Source: Microbacteriaceae bacterium (lineage in GTDB: Bacteria; Actinomycetota; Actinomycetes; Actinomycetales; Microbacteriaceae). Taken from it: a stretch of 5,845 bases of DNA. The position numbers were made by a program, and so were the translations under genes. The number at the start of each line of letters is the position of its first letter. Position 1 is the stretch's first letter. Under the pieces are notes generated by a model. It was given only the letters and a program-made list of their open reading frames with translations, was not told the DNA's origin and did no database searches. The DNA is taken from assembly GCA_009925875.1 (NCBI GenBank), contig RFQD01000089.1:1-5845 (forward strand), in the 5' to 3' direction. This document shows positions 1 to 5,845 of this stretch, in pieces.

Positions 1-2
1 CG

Positions 3-1658
3 GTCGCAAAGGGATTTATTGCCGCGGGTATTCAACCCGGAGACAAAATCGGTTTGATGTGCAAGACACGTTTCGAATGGACCTTGCTCGACTTCGCAGC
101 GTGGTTTGCCGGTGCGATTCTCGTGCCGATTTATGAGACAAGCTCATCGAGCCAGATTGAGTGGATTCTCGACGATTCAGAGTCAGTGGCACTGATGGTT
201 GAGTCATCCAGCCATCGGGACCGTTTTGACAGTGTTCGCTCCGCTCTTCCCAAGGTCCACACCGTCTGGACTATCGACGAAGGAGCGATTGATCACCTCA
301 TCGAAATCGGCGCAAAGATCAACCAAGCACAGGTGGACAAGAGGCGCGTTCTCGCCCGGGGCGACGACATGGCAACTCTGATTTATACCTCGGGATCAAC
401 GGGTAGACCCAAGGGCTGCGTACTGACCCATTCCAACTTCGTCGACCTTGCTCGTAATGCCCGCGCTGCCATTCCCGAGGTAGTCAACGAGTCGAGCTCG
501 ACCTTGCTGTTCATCCCGCTGGCGCATATCTTTGCGCGCTACATTTCCGTGCTTGCAATCGAGGGAGGAGTGCGCGTTGGACATCAACCCGACACGACGC
601 TACTCCTTCCCTCTCTTCAATCGTTCAAGCCCACATTTCTTCTCGCCGTGCCTCGCGTCTTTGAAAAGGTGTACAACTCTGCGGAGCAGAAAGCGGAAGC
701 GAGTGGACGCGGCAACGTGTTCCGTGCCGCGGCAAAGACCGCGGTCGAGTATTCCATGGCGCGCGAATCGGGTCACGTCGGTCTGGCCTTGACGCTCCGG
801 TTCCGCTTGTTCGACCGACTTGTGTTTGGAAGACTCCGCGAGGCGATGGGCGGAAATGTTCGATGGGCCGTGTCCGGTTCAGCCCCATTGGGTAAACGAT
901 TAGGTCATTTCTTCAACGCCTTGGGCATCACCGTGCTCGAGGGCTATGGACTCACCGAAACGACGGCTCCGGCGACGATTAATCGACCCTCCCGCGTGAA
1001 AATTGGAACCGTTGGACCCGCCCTGCCTGGGGTCTCAGTTCGAATTGCGGATGACGGAGAAATCGAAGTTCGCGGAATCGACGTGTTCAAGGAGTACTGG
1101 AAAAATCCCAAAGCAACGAAAGAAACCTTCCATGACGGTTGGTTCAAGACGGGCGACATCGGCTCGCTCGACGACGACGGATACCTCAGCATTACGGGCA
1201 GAAAAAAGGAGATTATCGTCACGTCGGGTGGCAAGAACGTGTCTCCCGCATTCCTGGAAGACCCCATCCGTGCTGATCCGGTCGTTGGTCAGGTTGTGGT
1301 TGTGGGAGACCGACAGCCGTTCATATCCGCACTTGTGACCTTGGATTCGGAAATGCTTCCGATGTGGCTGGCAAACAACAAACTCGACCCCAAGATGACG
1401 CTCGCCGAGGCGAGTAGAAATACCGCGGTTCGCGCGCACGTTCAAAAAGCGATCGACCGCGCCAATGCCCGCGTTTCGCAAGCCGAATCCATTCGAAAAT
1501 TTGAAATCTTACCCATTGAATTCAGCGAAGCGAGTGGACACCTCACGCCGAAGCTGAGTATCAAGCGGCATGTGATTGAAAAAGATTTCGAGAAAGAAAT
1601 CTCGGAAATCTACGCGGGCAAGAATCCGACCGATTCCATCGAAACGGCAATGCCCTAG
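3..1658 (+). CDS. Long-chain acyl-CoA synthetase (AMP-forming), 5' end outside window
   Basis: Activates a fatty acid with ATP to an acyl-adenylate and transfers it to CoA, feeding lipid synthesis or beta-oxidation; probably cytoplasmic or membrane-associated. The frame is open from the first bases, so the gene starts upstream; 551 residues are visible of roughly 600 usual for the family. Adenylation-superfamily motifs occur in order: the P-loop [11 protein letters not shown] (visible residues 128-138), GYGLTETT (314-321), WFKTGD (380-385) and [15 protein letters not shown] from 399. The C-terminus has LTPKLSIKR near 515-522, where many relatives have a TPTLKxKR-type sequence holding the A10 lysine. 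The in-frame TTG/ATG at 54-59 is internal, because good family sequence (residues such as GIQPGDKIG) precedes it. The long-chain class is inferred from overall similarity to actinobacterial FadD15-type enzymes; the exact substrate cannot be read. It converges on def and shares its stop tetranucleotide. Confidence 0.93.
   Translation, partial: VAKGFIAAGIQPGDKIGLMCKTRFEWTLLDFAAWFAGAILVPIYETSSSSQIEWILDDSESVALMVESSSHRDRFDSVRSALPKVHTVWTIDEGAIDHLIEIGAKINQAQVDKRRVLARGDDMATLIYTSGSTGRPKGCVLTHSNFVDLARNARAAIPEVVNESSSTLLFIPLAHIFARYISVLAIEGGVRVGHQPDTTLLLPSLQSFKPTFLLAVPRVFEKVYNSAEQKAEASGRGNVFRAAAKTAVEYSMARESGHVGLALTLRFRLFDRLVFGRLREAMGGNVRWAVSGSAPLGKRLGHFFNALGITVLEGYGLTETTAPATINRPSRVKIGTVGPALPGVSVRIADDGEIEVRGIDVFKEYWKNPKATKETFHDGWFKTGDIGSLDDDGYLSITGRKKEIIVTSGGKNVSPAFLEDPIRADPVVGQVVVVGDRQPFISALVTLDSEMLPMWLANNKLDPKMTLAEASRNTAVRAHVQKAIDRANARVSQAESIRKFEILPIEFSEASGHLTPKLSIKRHVIEKDFEKEISEIYAGKNPTDSIETAMP
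1655..1658. other. Shared CTAG: overlapping stop codons of two convergent genes
   Basis: The palindrome CTAG supplies the TAG stop of the acyl-CoA synthetase on the plus strand (1656-1658) and the TAG stop of peptide deformylase on the minus strand (1657-1655). The genes overlap by four bases and there is no intergenic space. Any terminator for either transcript must lie inside the opposing gene, or transcription must end by a Rho-type mechanism. Confidence 0.97.
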
Positions 1659-2146
1659 AACCACTCGGCCTCGCGAACCTGTTTCATGGCCTCTCGGCGC
1701 GTGAGCGGCTCCAGTCGATCCAAGTAGAGCAATCCGTCGAGATGATCTGTTTCATGTTGGAGAGCTTGAGCAAGGAGACCGGTTCCTTCGACAACTACCG
1801 AGTGACCATCGAGATCCGTTCCTCGAACTCGAGCGTAGGGGTAGCGCGGGGTAGGAAACCACAAACCGGGAACGGATAGGCATCCTTCCTCAACGAGGAC
1901 GAGTTCACCGCTCGTTTCCTCAATCACAGGGTTAATGACGTAGCCAATCTGGCCGTCGACATTGAAACTGAAGACGCGTCGACCCACGCCGATCTGCGTC
2001 GCGGCCACGCCTGCCCGACCAGGAATTGTCACTGACTCGAGTAGGTCGGACACGAGAGCCCGTACCGTATCATCGACAATTCGAACCTCTTCCGTGGGCG
2101 TCTTCAAAATCGGGTCACCAAAAACTCGAATGGGACGCTCCGCCAC
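1655..2146 (-). CDS. def: Peptide deformylase
   Basis: Removes the N-formyl group from the initiator methionine of new proteins; a cytoplasmic metalloenzyme (usually Fe2+) acting at the ribosome exit. At 163 residues it is the normal length. All three family motifs are present. Motif I is GVAATQ (46-51), with Thr where GLAAPQ usually has Pro. Motif II is EGCLSVPG (87-94), with the metal-binding Cys89. Motif III is QHETDHLDG (130-138), with His131 and His135 as metal ligands and Glu132 as catalytic base. The start is a GTG at 2146; it is favoured because [14 protein letters not shown] matches the usual deformylase N-terminus. Only 11 bases separate it from the upstream ATPase stop, and no strong Shine-Dalgarno is visible (GGCGA at best). 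Translation may therefore be coupled to the ATPase gene, as the third member of the pyc-ATPase-def cluster. Confidence 0.97.
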   Translation of the reverse strand: MAERPIRVFGDPILKTPTEEVRIVDDTVRALVSDLLESVTIPGRAGVAATQIGVGRRVFSFNVDGQIGYVINPVIEETSGELVLVEEGCLSVPGLWFPTPRYPYARVRGTDLDGHSVVVEGTGLLAQALQHETDHLDGLLYLDRLEPLTRREAMKQVREAEWF

Positions 2147-2157
2147 GTGTCGCCGTT

Positions 2158-3222
2158 CTAGTTGTCGCGCAGACCGTCGACAACGAGGGCCGCAAGAATA
2201 CGCGCAGCCTCACGCGTGACGGGCTTGAGTCGGTCAAAATCCACGACAGAGCCGGCTGCAAGCAGCGGGTCATACGGTATTCGCACCACGTCGCGAACGC
2301 GGGACTTGAAATGCGATTCAATTTCGTCCAGCTTGACCATGTTCGTTCCCATGGTCGCCGTGTTAATGGTGACGACGGCGTTGCGAACCAACTCGCCGTA
2401 ACCGTTGGCATCGAGCCAGGTCAATGTTTCCGCAGCGAGTCGAGCCTCGTCAAAGCTTCCACCCGAAACGACCACGACAGCATCGGCCCGCTGTAGCGTC
2501 GCCCGCATCACGGAGTGCACAATGCCCGTTCCACAGTCCACGAGAGCAATCGAGTAGTACCGCGAAACAATGTCGGCGACTACGTTGAAGTCGTTCTCGT
2601 CGAACGCTTCCGAGAGCAATGGGTCGGTATCGGACGCCAACACGTCGAGTCGCGATTTGTCCCGCGACACGAAGTTTGAGAAGTCGGTGACGGTACCAAT
2701 GGTTGCGGCCTTGTTGACGACGTCTCTGACGGTATATTGGCTGCCCCGAACAAAACGCTCGGCAAGAGTCCCTCGGTCCGGATTTGCGTCAATCGCGATG
2801 ACTCGATCGTCTCGCACGCGCGCCAAAGCCATACCCAGGAGCGTTGTTACGGTCGTTTTTCCTACACCGCCCTTGCGAGTCAAAATTGCGACAAACCGCG
2901 GGCTACCCCCAACGCGACGACCGATGCTCATGTCAATCGCTTTGCGGTGACGCACCGCCGGAGAATCGCCACGATTGACCAGCCCGAGGGTGGCGTTGTA
3001 GAGGATTCGGTTCAACCCCTCGGACGGTGCGTCCTTTCTCACCTCAAGGTCAAGGACGCGATCCGGGGTGAGGAGCGCGACCGGCTCGGGGTGCGCGACG
3101 GATTCACCCAGCTTGCGTTCCCGACGCGTCGGTAGCGCTTGGGTATCCACCGAGAGCTGAATGGGGATTTCTCCCGTCGTTACCGGAATGACAATCTCCG
3201 TAGTAGAGACCGAAACCGTCAC
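2158..3222 (-). CDS. ParA/MinD-family ATPase, EspI-like, with long disordered N-terminus
   Basis: A deviant-Walker-A P-loop ATPase. From the GTG at 3222 it has 354 residues. Residues 1 to about 105 are low-complexity and probably disordered, with a Val/Thr/Ile-rich patch at 1-26. The ATPase domain follows: RKGGVGKTT (Walker A, signature Lys117 and P-loop Lys122), VIAIDANPD (141-149, A' aspartate) and IALVDCGTG (225-233, Walker B-like). The stretch [13 protein letters not shown] (71-83) leading into the ATPase domain resembles the actinobacterial EspI (Rv3876)-type proteins linked to ESX-1. That is family memory, not a search, and no ESX gene is in the window. Cellular role unknown; partitioning, positioning or secretion regulation are all possible. 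It lies between pyc and def, probably co-transcribed. The same frame stays open for 54 more codons upstream to 3384 without a standard start, so the true protein may be about 408 residues. Confidence 0.85.
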   Translation of the reverse strand: MTVSVSTTEIVIPVTTGEIPIQLSVDTQALPTRRERKLGESVAHPEPVALLTPDRVLDLEVRKDAPSEGLNRILYNATLGLVNRGDSPAVRHRKAIDMSIGRRVGGSPRFVAILTRKGGVGKTTVTTLLGMALARVRDDRVIAIDANPDRGTLAERFVRGSQYTVRDVVNKAATIGTVTDFSNFVSRDKSRLDVLASDTDPLLSEAFDENDFNVVADIVSRYYSIALVDCGTGIVHSVMRATLQRADAVVVVSGGSFDEARLAAETLTWLDANGYGELVRNAVVTINTATMGTNMVKLDEIESHFKSRVRDVVRIPYDPLLAAGSVVDFDRLKPVTREAARILAALVVDGLRDN

Positions 3223-3384
3223 GGGAACGTCAGCAGTACTCTCGGGAGCAACGGGTGTTGAGCGACGCCTGCGACTCGGGGCAACTGCGGGAGTGCTGGT
3301 GGACGTTGCAACTTTCCGTCGAGTGGGCCCAGCGGGTTGTGCATCGTCAGCTGGTTTTTTCTTAATGATCGTGATCCGTTTCCA
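3223..3384 (-). CDS. Likely missing N-terminal part of the ATPase, no canonical start codon
   Basis: In the ATPase frame, 54 codons upstream of the GTG at 3222 are open back to a TGA at 3387-3385. They encode a Lys/Arg/Pro/Ala-rich stretch (KRITIIKKKPADD..., later SRRRRS) that continues the disordered region naturally. None of these codons is ATG, GTG, TTG or CTG. An ATG at 3385-3383 sits one base out of frame, reading ATG G AAA CGG; with one G removed it would start MKRITIIKKKP directly in frame. Possible readings are a one-base sequencing error, a real mutation leaving only the shorter GTG-started protein, or initiation at a rare codon such as ATT (3366-3364) behind the weak GGAAACGG. I infer that this region is coding in origin; use of it in the present sequence is unproven. 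Confidence 0.5.
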
Positions 3385-3385
3385 T
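3362..3385 (-). other. Seven-codon ATG mini-ORF at the ATPase start region
   Basis: The only ATG between the pyc stop and the ATPase frame opens a reading frame METDHDH followed by TAA. It begins 17 bases after the pyc stop and has no clear Shine-Dalgarno. It is more likely the displaced ATPase start than a functional leader peptide. Confidence 0.35.
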
Positions 3386-3402
3386 CAAAGTTGTTAATGA
3401 GC

Positions 3403-5589
3403 CTAGGCGTTGGGGCGGACGACCACCAAAAGGTCTCCTGACTCAACCGGTGCGGTTCCGCGCACCACAACACGTTCCACAGTACCGGCTACGGGAGACG
3501 TGATCGCGGCTTCCATCTTCATCGCTTCGATGGTTGCCACCGCTTCACCGACACCGATGGTCATGCCCTCGGTTACTTTCGATGTGACCGCACCCGAAAA
3601 TGGGGCCGCAATGTGACCCGCATTGTTGGGATCAGCCTTTTCGGTGACGTGCGCTTCGACCGCGACCGAGCGATCTCGAACGAAGACTGGTCTCAACTGT
3701 CCGTTCAGCGTCGCCATCACCGTTCTCATTCCCTTGTCATCAGGCGCCCCAATCGCTTCTAGTCCGACGAAGAGGCGCACACCAGGTGAGATCTCAACCA
3801 CGTGTTCGACTCCCGGCTCGAGTCCGTAGAGGTAATCCACGGTGTCAAGAACGGAGAGATCTCCGTAGGTTTCTCGCGTCGATTCGAAATGTGCTGTCGG
3901 ACCGGAGAACAGCAGTCGGTTGAGCGTAGTTCGGCGAACTTCGCCCGGCGTGTCGAGGCGATCGACGTCTTCTTTCGCGAGTTTTGCGACGTCGATTGAT
4001 ATTGACCGCCCGGCAAGCACCTTTGAGCGGAACGGCTCGGGCCATCCTCCAGGGATATCTCCGAGTTCACCCGCCATGAATCCGACGACAGAGTCGGGGA
4101 TATCAAAGTTTTGCGGATTGGCTTCGAATTCCTCCGGGTCGGCGTTGACCGCGGCGAGGTGCAAAGCGAGATCACCGACGACTTTGGAGGATGGCGTGAC
4201 TTTTGGAATCCTGCCGAGGATTCGGTCCGCGGCGGCATACATGTCCTCAATGAGTTCGAACCGTTCCGCCAGACCCAACGAGATTGCCTGTTGTCGAAGG
4301 TTGGATAGTTGGCCGCCCGGAATTTCATGGTGATACACGCGGCCCGTTGGTGATGGGAGCCCCGACTCGAAAGGCCGATAGACCTGTCGAACTGCTTCCC
4401 AGAACGGTTCCAAAGCGCACACTGCATCGAGGTCGAGTTCAGTTGCTCGCTCCGTGTTCTCCAAAGCAGCGACGAGAGCCGACATCGAGGGTTGGCTTGT
4501 CGTTCCCGACATGGGGGCACTCGCCACGTCCACCGCGTCAGCACCGGCTTGCACGGCGGCCAGTAGTGTTGCGAGTTGACCGCCCGCCGTGTCGTGCGTG
4601 TGAACATGGACGGGAACATCAAACCGACTTCGCAACGCAGAAACCAGGCGTGCCGCGGCTGCGGGACGCAAGAGTCCCGCCATGTCTTTAATCGCGAGAA
4701 TGTGAGCGCCCGACGCGACAATCTTTTCGGCCAGCGTGAGGTAGTAATCGAGCGTGAATTTTGTCTCGTTCGGATCGGAAAGGTTGCCCGTGTAACACAA
4801 GGCGACTTCAGCGACCGATCGATTGGTGGCTAAAACCGCGTCGATAGCGGGTCGCATTTGAGAGACATCATTGAGCGCATCGAAGATGCGAAAAATATCG
4901 ATTCCCGAGCGACTCGCCTCGTCGACAAAGGCGTCCGTTACCGCCGTGGGATACGGCGTATATCCCACGGTATTGCGGCCTCGCAGCAGCATTTGAATGG
5001 CAACGTTGGGCAGGCTCGAACGCAACTTGTCGAGCCGCTCCCAGGGGTCCTCCGACAAGAACCGGAGCGCCACATCGTAGGTGGCGCCTCCCCACGCTTC
5101 GACCGAAAACAGTTTGGGCAGCGTGCGCGCGACGAACGGAGCGACGTCAAGTAGGTCTTTTGTCCGAACTCGCGTTGCCAGCAACGACTGATGCGCATCC
5201 CGAAACGTGGTGTCGGTCACGGCAACAAAGGGCTGAGCGCGCAAGGCCTGAGCAAATTCATATGGACCAATCAAGTCCAGAACCTGTCGTGAACCGTGGG
5301 GTGCTGGTTGCAGCAGATCGACGGCCGGTAACTTGTCGACGGGGGTACCGTGAATCGGCCGAGGGCCATGCGGATGATTCACCGTCACGTCGGTCAGCCA
5401 ATTCAGTAAACGCGTACCTCGGTCTTTCGACTCGCGCCCCGTGACGAGCCCGGGCCGTTCGTCAATAAACGACGTGCTGAGATCCCCGGCACGAAAATCG
5501 GTGTCATCGAGGACGGCTTGAAGGAACGGGATGTTCGTACTTACGCCTCGAATACGAAATTCGGCGAGTGCACGCCGAGCCCGCGCCAT
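3403..5589 (-). CDS. pyc: Pyruvate carboxylase, truncated: lacks the biotin carboxylase domain
   Basis: Pyruvate carboxylase makes oxaloacetate from pyruvate, bicarbonate and ATP to refill the TCA cycle; it is cytoplasmic and biotin-dependent. Actinobacterial enzymes have about 1130 residues; here 728 remain from the ATG at 5589. Residues 2-27 (ARARRALAEF, then TNIPFLQAVL) are the tail of the biotin carboxylase domain. The carboxyltransferase barrel follows: TDTTFRDAHQ (125-134, metal ligand Asp131), IKDMAG (carboxylated Lys301), HVHTHDTAG (His330 and His332) and SGTTSQPS (361-368, catalytic Thr). Then comes the conserved PYC/OADA region, and finally the biotinyl domain from about 659 with EAMKM (biotin Lys691), 37 residues from the end. 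The C-terminal two thirds look intact. Without the missing ~400 residues it cannot carboxylate biotin itself. The ATG at 5589 is internal to the ancestral gene, although GGGAG lies 4 bases upstream. Upstream sequence belongs to another gene. It leads the pyc-ATPase-def cluster. Confidence 0.93.
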   Translation of the reverse strand: MARARRALAEFRIRGVSTNIPFLQAVLDDTDFRAGDLSTSFIDERPGLVTGRESKDRGTRLLNWLTDVTVNHPHGPRPIHGTPVDKLPAVDLLQPAPHGSRQVLDLIGPYEFAQALRAQPFVAVTDTTFRDAHQSLLATRVRTKDLLDVAPFVARTLPKLFSVEAWGGATYDVALRFLSEDPWERLDKLRSSLPNVAIQMLLRGRNTVGYTPYPTAVTDAFVDEASRSGIDIFRIFDALNDVSQMRPAIDAVLATNRSVAEVALCYTGNLSDPNETKFTLDYYLTLAEKIVASGAHILAIKDMAGLLRPAAAARLVSALRSRFDVPVHVHTHDTAGGQLATLLAAVQAGADAVDVASAPMSGTTSQPSMSALVAALENTERATELDLDAVCALEPFWEAVRQVYRPFESGLPSPTGRVYHHEIPGGQLSNLRQQAISLGLAERFELIEDMYAAADRILGRIPKVTPSSKVVGDLALHLAAVNADPEEFEANPQNFDIPDSVVGFMAGELGDIPGGWPEPFRSKVLAGRSISIDVAKLAKEDVDRLDTPGEVRRTTLNRLLFSGPTAHFESTRETYGDLSVLDTVDYLYGLEPGVEHVVEISPGVRLFVGLEAIGAPDDKGMRTVMATLNGQLRPVFVRDRSVAVEAHVTEKADPNNAGHIAAPFSGAVTSKVTEGMTIGVGEAVATIEAMKMEAAITSPVAGTVERVVVRGTAPVESGDLLVVVRPNA
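4944..4970. repeat. Perfect 10-bp inverted repeat inside pyc
   Basis: CCGTGGGATA (4944-4953) and TATCCCACGG (4961-4970) are exact reverse complements separated by seven bases (CGGCGTA). They fall on the codons for the conserved carboxyltransferase stretch TVGYTPYPTAV. There is no T-run after the stem on either strand, so it does not look like an intrinsic terminator. Probably a by-product of codon choice in a conserved peptide. Confidence 0.8.
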
Positions 5590-5786
5590 CGATCTCCCAT
5601 GGCATGCTCGGCGGCATATTCGTGGCTTACGTACACCTGTGCGGCGCCGAGCGCCGGGTGACGGGATACGGCTTTTTCCAGCTCGAGCACCAGGTGCTCG
5701 CCCTCCGCCAAAAAAAGCCCGCGCTCGTCGCGGAATTTTTTCTCGTGCAACGATTTGAGCTCGTCGAGTTTCAACGGCGCATTCAT
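5541..5786 (-). pseudogene. SpoU/TrmH-type RNA 2'-O-methyltransferase, N-terminal fragment cut at the junction
   Basis: An ATG at 5786 opens a protein beginning MNAPLKLDELKSLHEKKFRD, then GLFLAEGEHLVLELEKA. This is the N-terminal substrate-binding region typical of SpoU-family rRNA/tRNA 2'-O-ribose methyltransferases (LH.KK.R...GLFL.EGEHLV pattern). About 63 residues (to roughly 5598) are genuine. The remaining codons to the TAA at 5541 are pyc sequence read out of frame. Full family members have about 240-260 residues; the catalytic SPOUT knot with its SAM-binding loops is absent, so the fragment cannot be active. The sequence recalls gammaproteobacterial members more than actinobacterial ones, which is a weak memory-based impression. 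The start is supported by an ATGA overlap with the gene before it. Confidence 0.75.
5586..5605. other. Junction between two unrelated genes
   Basis: Reading the minus strand, recognisable RNA methyltransferase sequence runs down to about 5600 (EYAAEHAM). Recognisable pyruvate carboxylase begins by 5586 (ARARRALAEF) in a different frame. The exact join cannot be fixed within about 20 bases. A GATC lies inside the interval at 5591-5594 and a CCATGG at 5597-5602. Confidence 0.8.
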
Positions 5787-5845
5787 ACGCTCCCCGCACC
5801 CTGCAGACTTCTGACTACGGCCTCGGCCAATTTGATCCCATCCAC
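5783..5845 (-). CDS. C-terminal end of an unidentified gene
   Basis: The last 20 codons and the TGA stop of a gene that begins beyond the window; the peptide starts VDGIKLAEAVV and ends RSLQGAGSV. It is too short to identify. Its TGA overlaps the methyltransferase ATG in an ATGA (5786-5783), a common arrangement for translationally coupled genes. This supports both as real genes of one operon in the genome that donated this end. Confidence 0.5.
   Translation of the reverse strand: MDGIKLAEAVVRSLQGAGSV

Noticed and set aside
1035..1481. A 148-codon minus-strand open frame inside the acyl-CoA synthetase
   Set aside because: It is antisense to the conserved WFKTGD and GRKKE region and has no recognisable family features; a shadow frame.
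2026..2496. A 156-codon plus-strand open frame across def and the ATPase
   Set aside because: Antisense to two well-supported genes, with low-complexity composition and no credible start signal.
3360..3385. Programmed +1 frameshift from METDHDH into the ATPase frame
   Set aside because: The CAT TAA G context does not resemble known slippery sites such as the prfB CTT TGA; a one-base error or mutation is simpler.
3223..3402. A promoter region or leader between pyc and the ATPase
   Set aside because: No convincing -35/-10 pair was seen, and most of the stretch reads as a continuous, plausible extension of the ATPase protein.
3759..4721. A 320-codon minus-strand open frame inside pyc
   Set aside because: It overlaps pyc in another frame, has Arg/Ser/Pro-rich composition without motifs, and pyc conservation explains the DNA.
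4944..4970. Intrinsic terminator or regulatory hairpin in pyc
   Set aside because: The stem is perfect, but there is no T-run on either strand and it lies on conserved codons deep inside a gene.
5590..5799. A 5' extension of pyc to a GTG at 5799, giving a 798-residue protein
   Set aside because: The added 70 residues are an Arg/Ala/Gly-rich out-of-frame reading of the methyltransferase gene and show no similarity to a biotin carboxylase domain.

Overview
The window looks like chromosomal DNA of an actinobacterium, most likely a moderate-GC relative of the Microbacteriaceae. I counted about 55-60% GC in samples. The pyruvate carboxylase and the peptide deformylase both read like actinobacterial versions. 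That placement rests on remembered protein families, not on a search. No RNA genes, CRISPR arrays, insertion sequences or phage genes were seen.

Layout. Plus strand, 3-1658: a long-chain acyl-CoA synthetase whose N-terminus lies before the window. It converges on a minus-strand cluster read from right to left: pyruvate carboxylase (pyc, 5589-3403, missing its N-terminal biotin carboxylase domain), a ParA/MinD-family ATPase with a long disordered N-terminus (GTG start at 3222, reading frame open up to 3384), and peptide deformylase (def, 2146-1655). The gaps inside the cluster are very short: 11 bases between the ATPase and def, and 18 bases between pyc and the open ATPase frame. This points to one transcript. 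The acyl-CoA synthetase and def end on one shared CTAG, so no terminator fits between them.

The right end, from about 5590 to 5845, does not belong with pyc. On the same strand but in another frame it encodes the N-terminal ~60 residues of a SpoU/TrmH-type RNA methyltransferase. Before that comes the last 20 codons of another gene, joined by an ATGA overlap. The methyltransferase breaks off just where pyc begins, in the last part of the pyc biotin carboxylase domain. Two unrelated genes are therefore joined mid-gene near 5586-5605. A chimeric clone or assembly is the simplest explanation; a real deletion or rearrangement is the alternative.

Functionally the window is central metabolism and housekeeping: oxaloacetate replenishment, fatty-acid activation, nascent-protein deformylation, and a ParA-like ATPase of unknown role that resembles EspI-type proteins. 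I found no convincing new biological system. The items most worth a second look are the mid-gene junction and the ATPase start region, where the only nearby ATG is out of frame by one base.
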